In this document: positions 22,501 through 35,700 of the stretch, in pieces
Layout of the letters: every line of letters begins with the position of its first letter
How positions within the stretch are numbered: position 1 is the first letter of the stretch
Assembly (NCBI GenBank): GCA_012931725.1
Contig: CM022947.1
Location: forward strand, 20,737,817 to 20,801,816
Direction of reading: 5' to 3'
DNA: 64,000 nucleotides
Source: Litsea cubeba
Taxonomy: Eukaryota > Streptophyta > Magnoliopsida > Laurales > Lauraceae
Position numbers and translations under genes: made by a program
Notes under the pieces: model-generated
The model's database searches: none
Told to the model about the DNA's origin: nothing
Seen by the model: the letters and a program-made list of their open reading frames with translations, nothing else

Positions 22501-25500
22501 CCACGGAATCTGGTAGTCACTAATGTCACCCTGTGGCCATCTGTATTCGCTTGTGTTCAAACACATTCTTCACGTACAATAGCCAATCCACAAATGTTTT
22601 AGGTTTCTTAAGAAATAATGAAACAATTATGACCGTTGATCTGGTCAACTGATCATTAACCGATGCGATGTTGATGTAGTGCTGATGTCAATAATGATGT
22701 CCATGTTGAAGCTGTGTCCTCTCCTTGTTGGGTTTGATGTGTTGGGCCATACCAACTTGAAGCCAACCTGATTTTAGCAGGTCGTTCCAGCAAAAACAGG
22801 TCAGACCCGGTTCTAATTTGGGCTTGCAACTACATGGGCCTCTTGGCTTCATGTATGCCAAGGTGGAGGGGATGACGTGTCCCTTTTCACTTATCATGCC
22901 TAGAAAACCTCTTTTCGTTCTTGTTCCTCCTTTCTTCCCTGCTTTCTGCTTTCTGCTTTCTGCTTTCTGTTTGTTTTTTTTTTTTTTTAACTTATTTCTT
23001 CTGTTTTGCCTTTTCTGTAATTCTTTTCCAAACAAGAAGAAAAAAGGTGAGGGTCCTCTTTTCTATTGGATTTGATTTGCAGAGGGCTTGTCTAAGCTCT
23101 CTCTTCTCCTCTTCTCTTTGCAACCGGAAAGCCTAGCCTCTTGTCATTCCTTTTTCTCTTATTTTCTTTCTTTTGGTGCTTTTCTTTTGTTGTTTCTCAG
23201 TTGTTCTGCTACCAATAGTGGGAGTTTGCTGGGATCTGAGTCAGTTGCAAGAGAGAAAAATCTTCTCTTTCGCCAGGACTGATAGTTTTCTCTTCAGGCA
23301 TCACACTGGTCATCTGTGCGCAGGAGATTTTGGTAGAGGGTTTCACTCCTCTCTCTCTCTGTGTGTGTGTGTGTGTGTGTATTCTGATATGTTCCAAGCA
23401 GTACGAGGTCTTCTATTTTTTTTCGCTCTTTGTTGTTTCTTTCTCAAACATCTCTTTTTTACTCCTAGTTTTTGCTACCAGTCGAAGTTGTCCAAACAAA
23501 AAACCGGAGAAGGGTTTTTGCCTATATGCCACAATCAAAACGGGGACCATGGTGGCACATACCGAGTCGGGTCGCATGGGACTTGGACTCGAATCATGTG
23601 ACTCAGCCGAGTCCTAATGCGACTCGGTTGAGTCCCATGGGACTCGGCCGAGTCCCATGGGACTCGGCCGAGTCCCATGAGACTCAGCCGAGTCCCATCC
23701 AACTGAAGTTGGGACTTGGCGAGTCGACTTGGACTCGGCCATGAACGAGTCGGGTCCCGAGTCCGTTTTTTTAAACCTTGACGCGGATAGACCCTGTCTC
23801 GTCTGCAAGTCTAATGAGTCTCCTTTTTCATTAATCTCACAATCACGGGCCACTTCCATATCCGATTTTGTCGATCGTACAACCTAGGGCTATGATACCA
23901 AATTGATGCAAAACCCTCTAAAAGGGTTTGGATTGAAGTGCCGAAGCATGGAAAAGGAGTCTCTGCATTGAGATGTCATAAAAAAAAAAAACTCTCACGA
24001 AGAGGAATGAACCCCAATCCACGAAGGAAGATTTAATTAATCTCCCAAACTACCTTTAATGTCTTACATTACACATATAGGAAAACAAACCCCAAAACCC
24101 AAGGCTCCTAATGAAACTAGGAAACTAATAAAGGACTCCTACTGAATAGAAAGCTAATTGTAATTACAACTCAATAAAAGATATGAAATAAGAAACAAAA
24201 TCCTAGACTTTTTTGGGTCCACGAGTCCGGTTGCATTGGCCCATTGGCTTTGCAAAAAAAAAAAAAAAAAAAGAACAGAGACAACAGCAAACAAAGAACT
24301 ACAATGAAGGCCCTACATAATAATCATCCTTGACCCTTTTTGTTTTGCTAACATATCAGCCACGTTACTGTCCTGTCTACCCACATGATAAGTTTCCATT
24401 TGAAGATCAGACAACACAGCCCTAATCTCATTTAAGATAAAACTGGAGTTTCCAAAGATCCCAAGATGAAGCTGATACCCAAAAGGTCGCAGTTTGTGAA
24501 TTGCTTTCCACTTCCGGACAACCAATAAAGGACTGTGAAAGGATTTTTCAAAACCCCTTTAATTACTAGTATTTATGCCTTGTTTTTTGGGTTGCTTTGT
24601 ACATATGATTTCATTAGATGCTTTATTACTGATCGGTGCAAAAAATGCTACCAGTACATACCCGGCATTGCAAAGATACCCCCCACCTAAATACTTTCTG
24701 TCACCTGCTTGCCTCTAGTCATCCATCAACGTGGAACTTCAGAACACCTAATGGAGGAGAAAACCAATGTGTGATCTTCTGAGCCCTTTTCTCTCTACAG
24801 TCTCTGCATGCCTTCCATTTGCAAATGATGTCGTCAACCTTGATATTCTCAAATGCCTTATCATAATCCACTTGTCAACCCTTCACCATGATGCAGTGTA
24901 TTACATGGTTCTTCAGATCCAAAGAATTCTAAGACAGACAAACCATCCCACCCATTCCTCACTTACCTTGTTTCAAGATTATTCTGACGATATATATGTA
25001 TAGAAACTAGGGACTGATGAATTCTGATTCCACCAGCCCTAGCCACTCTGTTCTGTCTGCAGAACTGTGCCATCTGCAGTTATATTTTTGAGTAGTCGCA
25101 GATCACCTCCACCATACCAGTTGTCTCCTGATATTATTTTCTTGGAAAAAGAAGAAAAATAAATGTAGCCAGGCTGTTAGCAATCAAGAGTCTTGACCTG
25201 CCCCAGCTGGTGAAGGAAGAAAGAAGACCAGCTGCCTGGACTAACGTCATATCTCCGAATGTCATTGTACTCTCTTCAAGCTTGCTACCTGTTGATCTAC
25301 ATTATTGTGTCGTTCACTACCAGCTTGAGCTTTTGGTGTTTCCGGTTATTAACATGGTATAAGAGCCAGAGGTTACGAGTTTGAAACCCCTGGGAGGCAT
25401 GTTACCTCCATTTGTCTGTCTGGTCTATTTCAAGGGGTTGATATACATTGTTGTGTCGTTCACTACCAGCTCGAGCTAAGTAGTCTTTTCAGGAGCTTTT

Positions 25501-28500
25501 ATAAGATACATCTGGTGTCAAGTGATGTAGTTGTTCTTTGCATATATATATATGGGAAATATTCATGTGCATCCATCCCTCACCATGTTATGGCGAGGGA
25601 CAATATACTAGGGTTGACTTTATAACACATCCGAACATCATCCACACACATGGAACCCCCTTAAGTACACTATATATATATTGGGGCCAGCTCTCCTAAG
25701 CTGAAACAATGCTGGTCCCACAAATTAAAGTCGATTATCATTTTTTTTTTCTGCATGATGATCGTCTCCAAAATCAAGATAAATCCAATCAGAACTGGAT
25801 TTTCTAGTTCCATCATGCAAAAAACATATATAATCAACTTTGATTTGTGGGACCAGCACTATTCCAGCTTAGGGTAAGCAAAGCTATAGCTTGGGAGAGC
25901 CCTGCTATATATATATATAGAGAGAGAGAGAGAGTGAGAGAGTTTACGTATCAAAGTCATGAAATGCTAGCCTGTTTTTGTCTGTGGGCCTGTTTCTTTA
26001 CCAGAATTCAAAGAATTCATGTCTGGGGGAATTTCAAATTCTCCAAAGTCCAAAAGTTATCCCCCTTGAGGTGGAATTCCAACTCCCTCCTCTTGGTGGG
26101 GCATTTGAAATTCCAATCAAATGCATAGAGAGTGGAATTCTAGGAATTCCAAAAGGTCATTTGAGACCTTTTAGGTGGCTGAAATTTGAAATTCTAGTGA
26201 AACATGACATTTCAAATGCCCAGGGGACAAGCCATCACACCATGTCCAAAAAACCCCAACATCCCAAATTCTTGTCATAAATTATGGTAAAGAAACAGGC
26301 CCATATGCAGGCTTCAATAACACATTTTTCCTTGGCTTCTTTTTTTTTTTTTATTTGAATCTGTACTACTTAAGAACAAATCTGTTGCACTAGAAGAATG
26401 TTGACAGTGGATCGTAAGCCTAACAGAATTTATAGAATTCCTTTTCGTGACACTAGATTTAAAATGAAGTCCCCATAAATCATCACCACCATTGATTCAC
26501 GTTGTATTTGCATTGAACATAGAAGAAGCTGCAAATGAATACCCATTAAAGATGTGGAGCAGTATTGAATGGTTGTATATATAGAGTTAATCGTCCCGGT
26601 CATTGTTCAGCTGCTACAATTTGAAGTTCTCGAGCACTGCAAAAGATGGACAGACAAGTTACTTATTTTGAAGCATCTGGCGGTCATCCACCACCATTAT
26701 ACTCACTAATTTCGATCTCACTTCTGAAATTCTTTCAGACAGTGTGGTCATGATGACCAAGGGAAAGGTTAGGCCAAAGAGGATGTGGATGGAAGTAGTA
26801 ACAATAGATCTGAAGAAGTACAACCTATCTGCGGATTTTCTGTACCCTTGGTATCAAGAAAATTTGATGACATCGCTGTGGCAAAATAGTTCATTTTCGC
26901 CGGAACGGGTTTGAACAAGACAACCATCATAATTGTTTTATAGTTTTTGTAACCTTCTGAAAGATCCTGGCTTTTGTGATTTGGCGGGTTGTTCGAGATC
27001 CTTTTGATGACCTATGTTGTGTTGTAGGATATATATATATATATGTTCTGATCGATTGTGTAAGGCTTGTGGTAGCTACGGAGCCGGGGAAAGTGTAAAG
27101 AAAAGGCAATTCTTTTTCTGTTATATTAGTATTAGATCGTGATCTCAGCTTGGTGAGTCCTTTCTTCCGTGGTGAACTGTTGCCACCGGTCCTACATTTG
27201 AGGAGGGAGGGGGGGAATGGGATTTATGGGGAAGAGGATTGTACAATGAGAGAAGCAAGGAGGTCAACCTGTTTCAAGTATACAAATGGATTCTGGCAAT
27301 GCATTGTAGTTGGACCCTCATTTTGATTTGAATGAATCGTCTTTCCATGGAGGTAAATCTTTGCCTACTATAGGCAAGAGGATAGCAAGTTACAAATTCT
27401 GCCTTGATAGGACATGTATTTCTATTACTATTAAATTCAGAAATGAAGTAGTTAATGTTGTGGTTACTATTATCCATTTAGTAGTGAGTAGTGGCTAGTG
27501 ACGAATCTTGCATGTATTCCTAAGAAAAGGAATTTTTCCATTTTTCGAGGTCCAAAAGGACGTGGAAACACACAAAATCTCTTGAATAGAAATTGAAAAG
27601 AGATGTAGCTCTAGTTCCTTTGGAAATGGTAAGATCTTGTTCGCAAGAAGAAAGGGTTGATATATATCATCTTGAATTGGTTCTGCTTCCTCCTCTCTTT
27701 TTTTGTTCTTTTTTTATTTTTATTTTATTTTTAATTTCACAAAATCGAGCTGGGTTCTTCTCCTGCCAGTATTGAATAGAACATGCTGAACACAATTTTC
27801 TTCCTGTAAAGCCCGCTTGATTTAGATCGGGAAAACTACTGAAAAGCATCAGGCTTCTAAAGGCAACCCAACTGGCCAATACTGCAGCTGCAAAGTCACA
27901 AAGCATTAGGTAACGTTGTTATTGTGACAAGAAGTTCTGGAGTAATATATTAACACATAGACAAATGGAGAAGGCCACCTACTGCCATAGAATCTCCTCT
28001 CGGGTCTAAGAAAACCTAGCACAAGTGCATTACTTATTTCCTCCTGAATCCTTGAAACTGCTGGCTCTGTGAAATCTCAAGTCAAAGTACTAAGTAGAAA
28101 ACTGTAGCAGTATCCTTGCCAAATATACAGAACCTCTTTAAGCCGATTTCAAATTGTGTAGCAATGTGATCGACATAATCTTAAGCGGTCTACAAGTTAA
28201 TGAATTCTTCCTTTGTGGTAGACAAATCTGAAAGATGGCAAAAGTTTACGGAATAAAGATCTCGACCTTTTTGCTTGCGGCCCTCAACAGAACATCAAAT
28301 CAGAAAAGAGTGGTGCCGCTGAAGTTTGGTCCGTTCCTTTCACCCCATTGAAATATTTTTGGGCGGTCTTCTGTTTGACAGATGCTATTGAGTGTGTCCA
28401 TATGTGATGATGGTTAATTTATGCTACATAACTTTAGGTAAATTTTATAATCAATAAAAACATCTTTTACCAGCTGAGAAATTAACTTAATATCAACTGT

Positions 28501-29684
28501 AGAAGTTGAAGACAGAATTGGGATCATCTTCTGCACACACATATATTCCTCTTGAAACGACTTTTTTTTTGTTGGTGTTTGGTATGATCTGATAATTTTT
28601 TTACTGAAGGGCATGTTAAAGTTGCCTCAATGATGATTTGGAGTTTTCATCTCTTGGCATAACATAAATACCTATATACTATATAGTTTGTTAATTAGTT
28701 TCTCTGATTGCCACCTTATTCTCCCAAATGGCCAATTGAAATATATCTGCACTTGCATAATACTCATTTTGTCACTCATCTGTTTCATTGATGTAGGTGA
28801 AAAGTTGCGGCGAGCCCTCATGTGATTCTCTTTTCTCAGCTCCAATACAAGGGTACTTGCTAGGAGTTCTGTCTGCTTGTATGTCAGCTCTAGCAGGTGT
28901 TTATACAGAATTTCTAATGAAGAAGAATAATGACAGTCTTTATTGGCAGAATGTACAATTATATACGTAGGTATCCTCATTGTTCCTATTTCCTTGTTTT
29001 AGGAGCCACAATGTCTGGTTTATGTGATTAGCATTCCATACGCTGTTCAAGAGTTTATGACTTAAGTTTGTCATTTCCTTAAGCTCTGTTGCAGGTTTGG
29101 TGCAATTTTCAACATGGCAAAACTTCTTTTGGATGATTTTAGGGGCGGATTTGAAAAGGGGCCCTGGTGGCAACGCCTTCTTAATGGTTACAATCTTACA
29201 ACATGGATGGTTGTGCTAAACTTGGGGTCTACTGGGTTGCTGGTGTCATGGTTGATGAAATATGCAGACAATATTGTGAAGGTATATCTTTGCCCATCAA
29301 AATCTTTCTTGTACTATTTACTAAAATTATAGTTACCTTCTAAAAAAATAGAGCGTAATTTGAGGTCAATCCTATGCCTTTAACCCCTTGATCTGTGACC
29401 CACAAGTTAAACGGCTTAATTTATATGACCCTTGATCCGATTGTCCAGTCCATTTAGATGGGGTGTAAACACAGCAAATCCGGTGTAAATAGGGAGTGGG
29501 GGTTTTGACGGTCCATTCGGATCAATGCCCAGGCGGGCCCCACATGCTACGTTTCACTGATTGCTTCGTGCGAGGTAAATCCACAAGAAGGTATACGCTA
29601 CTCAACCGGTTGGTAAGTTCTAAAATAAAAAACCCAACTGCATTATGTTCCCCTTCCTCCCATATACATATACATATACATATC

Positions 29685-29720
<36 letters not shown>

Positions 29721-32700
29721 TGGGGAGTATTCCTATGCATCTATCCCTCACCATAGGGTGATGGACACTCCCTTTTTTGGGAAGTTTCAAGTACATAGGG
29801 AGTATTCCTAGGGGTGCACGGCGGGTGGCTTGGGCGGTTATTTGGGCGGTTTTGTTTTATGGCGGTTTGTAAAAAATAGAAACTGTAACTGCCCAAAGTA
29901 TAGGCAGTTTGGGCGGTTTTTTTAGCGAGCGACTTGGGCGGCATGTTGGGCGGTTTGGTATTTGTACCTATCTCTCTCTTTTTTTATTTCTAATAGAATG
30001 TAACTAAAGTTTCAAAGTACTTAACATAAATAATAAAAATTAAACATGATTTTTAATAAAGTCAATAATCAGTAATAAAAAAAATTTCAACTAATTATAT
30101 CAATGTAAAATTAAAGTCCAAAGGCATCACCAAAATTAAAAAATACAGTCACTTATATAATCTAACATCCAAAAGTCAAAAACCTAACAAAGAAACATCT
30201 AAATTCGAAAATTCAATGTCTAAATTTCAATAAATAAACCTCCAAATTTCAAAATTCAATGTCCAAATGCTAAAAGAAATTCAAAATCTAAACTTCAAGT
30301 TCGTAAAGATCGATATATAATTTGAAGCAATCCTGCAACAACCCAAAAAAAATCATAGTTAGAATAATAATTGATAAAAGATAATAAACATCAATGTTTA
30401 GTGATAAAATTGTAAGGTCGTCAAACTTTAATACAATATAATCTAGACTTGTATTGGATTGCACTAGGATTTGGAGTAGAAGTGTTATCCATAAAGAATA
30501 GATGAAAAGGTTTTTTTTTTTTTTTTAATAATGAGCGGGCGGGGCGGTTTGAAACCGCCCACTCAAATGTCAAATCGTAACCGCCCGCTCATTAGTACGG
30601 ATTGAAACCGCCCGCCCGCTTAAAGGCGGTTTTGACGTATATCCACTTGTAGCGGGGCGGGGTGGGGCGGGGCGGCGGGTTACGGTTATTCTTGTGCAGC
30701 CCTAAGTATTCCTATGTATTTGAAAAGTCACTTTTGTACTTGAAACTTCCCAAAAAAGGGAGTGTCCCCACCCTATGGTGAGGGATAGATGCACTTGAAT
30801 ATTTCCCTACATATACATATACGTCTCTCTCTCTCTCTCTGGCCTATTGGATGACAAACCCTGGTCTCGTCAAGATCGAAGAAATCACCATACCTAGCAT
30901 GGATCAGTCAAAAGTGGAGGCTTAGGTGTTCAAGGCCATTGGCATTGACAAGAATGAGGTCCTCAACTCCTCATTGTCCAACAACAAGAACCGCATCAAT
31001 GACCACTTCTGCATCCCCATTTTTTCGTGGCTTCTGCAACCTCGTCAGTAGGGTTGTAAACGGGTCGGTTCCGGTCCGGGTCCATGGTAAACCCGGAACC
31101 GGAACCGTTAAGGAGAAGGTGGAACCGGATCCGGAACAGTTTCGGAACAGGTTTCTTGGCTCCGGAACAGAACCACATATGGGATGGGTCTGGATTCGGG
31201 TCCGGGTCTAGGTAGAGAATGATATTAAAAAAATATGATTTTTAGGAGAGATTTTTGAAAACTGAGGCAATCTGTTGGGTCTCTGGTCCACGGGTTTGAA
31301 CCAAGGTGGAACCGGACCCAGACCCATTTACTTATCAGGGCCTAAATAGGGACCCAGACTTGGCTTTTAACGGGTTGGAACCTTCGAGTAATCGAAGAAT
31401 CGGGTACCCATTTACATCCCTACTCGTCAGGCCTTAATCCATTTCAGAAAGGGTTTGCCATGATTTTGACAAAGTATGAAGCCTGCTTGATGCAGTACGG
31501 AAGGCCCTGGGCCCACATGATGGACCCAGCCATCCAATCCAGTCCATTGGGTTCAGCCCATAGGCCCAAGTTGCTGAGAAGCTACCGTGGCATAATACTT
31601 TTATCTTAAGTTTATTTAATTAGGATTGTTTCTTGTTTTATTGTTTTAGGATTAGTAGCTTTCTATTTTAGAGTCCTTATTACGTTATAAATAGAGAAGC
31701 CCTCCATTGTAATAGACACGGTTATTATCAATTAATCCAAGTTAACGTGAGTTATCTCTTGTGTGTTATGGTTTCGTTTGTGCCCTAGTGGCTAGAATCC
31801 TCTTGGATTCGATCGATCCTTCGGAAGATTGATCTATTAACCCGATCGCTGCGTCAATTGGTTTCAGAGCCGAAGAGTGATTGCTGGGGAGACGTCTGTC
31901 CTTCCCGGAATCCCTATCATCCACCTTCTGTACTGCATCACGTGGGGACCACATGAATCTCACAAAGCTCATCTTATAAAAGAAATGCGATATAATAGAT
32001 GGGACATATTGTTGACCCATGAATCTCAATTAAAATGGGCCTTTCATAAGGTCCAAACAGTCCATCCACGATTAATAAAAAGAAAAAAATGAAAGACTAT
32101 AAAAGGGTACAAAAGGGCAAAGCTCCCTTCGTAGGGCATTTGCCCCTTTTCCTAGTCAACTTCGTTGGCGATGGAGAGATTGAGAGACGAGGCGACTCGG
32201 CAATTGCTCCAGTGAGGAGGAGGATGAGGTTCGGTAGTCGGCAACAACCCTAGCTTGGATGAGGTTCGGCAGTCGGCAATAGCCCTAGGTTGGGGGATGA
32301 GATTTGGCAGTCGGCAGTAGCTTGGCAAGGAGGAGGTCTGTCCGGCAGCTCCAGGTGGGTACCCCCTCCCCCTCCTCCTCTTATTCTTATTCTTTTTCAG
32401 TGGAACCAAAGGTACTTCATTATTTCTTTCTTTCTTTTTTTTTTAATGTTTCACCCGAACTGGATGATTTCAGTCCAATTCGGACGAAATCAGTGATTTT
32501 GGACTGAAATCACCCAATCGGACCGAAAATTGAACCGAATTTCTTTGGGTAGGTGTTTCGGTTCGGTTTACTGTCTGAACCGAATAATTTCGGGAATTTT
32601 GGGTGAACCGAAACAAAACTCGCAACATTGGTATAGACCCAAATTTCAACTATTAGTAGTAAATTAGGAGTTTTTTCTTATAATGCCACCGTGCTAGACA

Positions 32701-35700
32701 ATTACTTGTAAAAATGATTGTACTAGCTGAATCACCATTTACTTTTGCTGAAAACAATTTTTTTGAAGAATACATCGAAAACGCCCTAAATCCACAGTTT
32801 AAAAGATTTTCTAGAAATCTTGCTAGAAATGATTCTATTAGACCGTGGCGAAGTGAAAAGGAAAATATAAAAAAATTACTTAGCAAATAGTCTTGGTAGA
32901 ATAATTATAACTACATATTTATGGAAAGCTAGAAGTGGTGATAGCTCTCTTTGTATAGCTAGCTGCCCATAACATAGATGAAAAAATGGGTTATGAATAA
33001 ACAAATTATTACTTTTGCTAAACTTGATTGGCCGCGCATTGGCCAAAGAATAGATTTTGGAACAACTTCAAGAATATAATATTTTGGAAATTTTTTTATC
33101 TGTAACTTTAGATAACGCAACCAATAATAAAGTGGCTACTAAAGAAAACTACCATGCCACTTTCAAATTTGATTGATGGATCTATTTTTCAAAATAGATG
33201 TGTATGTCACATCTTAAATCTCATTGCCCAAGTTGGTTTAAAACATATTGAAATTATAACAGAAAAAATCAAAGATATTGCTAGATATATTTTTTCCTCT
33301 GCACCTAGAAGACAATTATATTCTTCAATATGTGCGAGGCATGGCGTATTAGTTATAAAATAAATACGGATGTTGAACATAGATGGAACTCAATGTATGA
33401 ACTGTTAAATAAGGCTATTTCTAGAAAATAAGTTTTTACTGAATTTTATGCTTTTCATGCACAAGAATACATGATGACTGATGCACATTGGGATGTGTGT
33501 TAAGAAATAAGAGATTTATGAGAAGATTTTTTTATAATGCAATGTTATTTTTTTCTCAGGTTTATTATCCCACCTCTAATCAAGCTCTAAACTATCTTTT
33601 TGAAATTAGTTTACAAATTAAAAGATACAGAAATAATGAACTACTTGAGGACATTTGTTAAAAAATGGAAGATAAATTTAATAAATATTGGAGAGAAGCT
33701 CCAATGGGATTTTGTTTGGCCACTGCATTAGATTCTCTAGGATAAAATTAATTGGTGTATAAATTTTCTTGAAGAAATAAATAATAATTTGGAAACAAAA
33801 AACTTAAATAATTTTGAAAATTTAAGTTAATATTTAGAATCACTTTTTCAATTTTATTGTGTCTAAATGGGTAGATCAGGGGCTACAATGGCCCCTCAAC
33901 AAGTCCAGCCATAAGGTGGAGTTTCTTGGAATGTCCTTTATCACAGAATGGGGCAGATCCTCCACCTCAGGTCATGTTGTGACGGAGTTATTGTCATATC
34001 TTGGCTTAAGTGTATTGGAGATGCACGATGCATCTGGTTTTAACATTTTAGCCTGGTGGAAAGCATATGAAAGCAGATTTCTTGTGTTATCCGCCATGGC
34101 TCGTGATTTAATAACAATTCCAATGTTTTCTATAGCATCAAAACAAACTTTTAGTGCAGGTGGACGTGTGGCGGATGACATGAGGACGGAATTAGCGAAT
34201 GATAGAGTGGAGTGCTGCGGCTGCCTACGAGACTGGTATTTGGCGGACAAGAGAAAGCAAGAGATGATAGAAATTGAAGATTATGATCCAAGCGAATACA
34301 TCGCCGAACTACAAATATAGTTTTCTTTTCTTTTCTTTAGTGTAAATGGAAAAAATGTAATCTTTTACTTTTTTTATTATCTACAAAAATTGTAAAGGTT
34401 TTGAAGGTAACATGTTGAAAAACCTTCAAGTAGAAAAGATCCAAATGGTTCTCTTCTTAGTGGAGTAGGTCGACTTTGACTGAACCACTTAAATCTGTGT
34501 GTCATACTCTTCTTTGTGTGTATCTTTTAAAGTTTTTAGTCTAAGACCCTAAAAATGGAAGCACGAAACGACACGTTTGACACGACAGTGCGATCAGGCG
34601 TGCCGGCACGACACGACACGTTTGACACCTCTAGAGTAGGGTGATCTACAACTCTACGCCTCCATCGCTGGTAGATCTTGAAGGGATTGGGGTTGATGTC
34701 CCCATGACCCAAATGATAAAAAGGATGGATCATATCGAATCCTCATTGATGAAGAAATAAGGGAAGCAGCCGAATACTTCTAAAAGCTACAAACAGATTG
34801 AGAAAAAGCAAAAAAGGGTGAAGGAGGATCCGGACTGGTCCTGATGTACCTCCTAAGCCGGATTTGTTAAAAGATAAATTAGAAAGAGAAAGACCTCTCT
34901 TTGAGAATCGGGAAGGAAACTTTGAAGAAATAGGTAATGGAAAATATAAATGCCAAACAAAACCTGAATTTATCCCATAAAATGAAAAGGGTCCAAAAAT
35001 GGCATCCTTTACAGGAATATATCTAGACCTAGATTGCTCAAAAGACCCTAGTCTAGATATTGATGACTGGGCACAAGGAAATGACCTTGTAATAAAAGTA
35101 AACAAAAAGTGGTCTGATAATTCAGTCAGAACATTTCTTGAAAGAACACTTCGAGGAATCACTATGGACTTTTGGGATCAATACAAAAATTCCATACACT
35201 TCCCCGGAAGAGTGAAAAAGAGAGAAGTGGTAGCCCGGTATGCTACAGAACTTGAAAAAGAGTTTGCTGGTGAAGTTGAAAAGGAAGGATTAATCGAAAA
35301 GAAGATACAATCTGATCTCTCAGATCTATCAATATGTGATGTGTTACTTAGACTCATACGCATGCAAATTCCAAAAATAGATTGAGAAAGTGATTAACAA
35401 AATCTTATGCATTAACAAAAGTAGAATGAGCAATGATTAAGAATATGATTAACAAAATCTTATGCATTATTAGTCATATGCATTAATCAAGTTCTTAATC
35501 GTATGCTCAATCTCATGGTGGGACCAACTCTATTGTGGTAAAATTTGAGGATATCTAATGCATGAGGAGGGCATTCATTTTGAGCACCTTGGATTCTCAA
35601 TAGGTGGGCCCCATTGTGGAGTTCCACTCCTTCCAATCATTGAAGCATGTGGGAAATACCCTGGGGATCCGGTGTCGGGTGAGCGAAATTCACAACCTGG

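Larger units (their letters stand above)
21828..28796 (+). other. Transporter intron 4 (6969 bp)
   Basis: A large intron carrying a hAT MITE with a perfect target duplication (21975-22117), pyrimidine-rich unclassified DNA (22900-23500), a 20-bp minisatellite (23600-23700), an LTR remnant on the minus strand (23893-24290), an RNase H remnant (24313-24525), foldback MITEs at TA microsatellites (25554-25905), a 317-bp MITE (25986-26302) and an RTE-type fragment (26740-26850). From 26900 to 28790 I see no recognisable element. Confidence 0.75.

Noticed and set aside
25350..25440. tRNA gene or SINE at GGTATAAGAGCC...GGTTACGAGTTTGAAA
   Set aside because: There is no cloverleaf, and the same wording can be a retroelement primer-binding site. 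Neither a tail nor target duplications could be defined, and the same holds for 63820-63885.
28967..28971. Alternative donor GT at 28971 for exon 5
   Set aside because: It would include an in-frame TAG. The GT at 28967 gives the correct phase with exon 6.
29496..29756. Frame with His-Ile repeats
   Set aside because: It is a translation of the (CATATA)n microsatellite and has no gene context.
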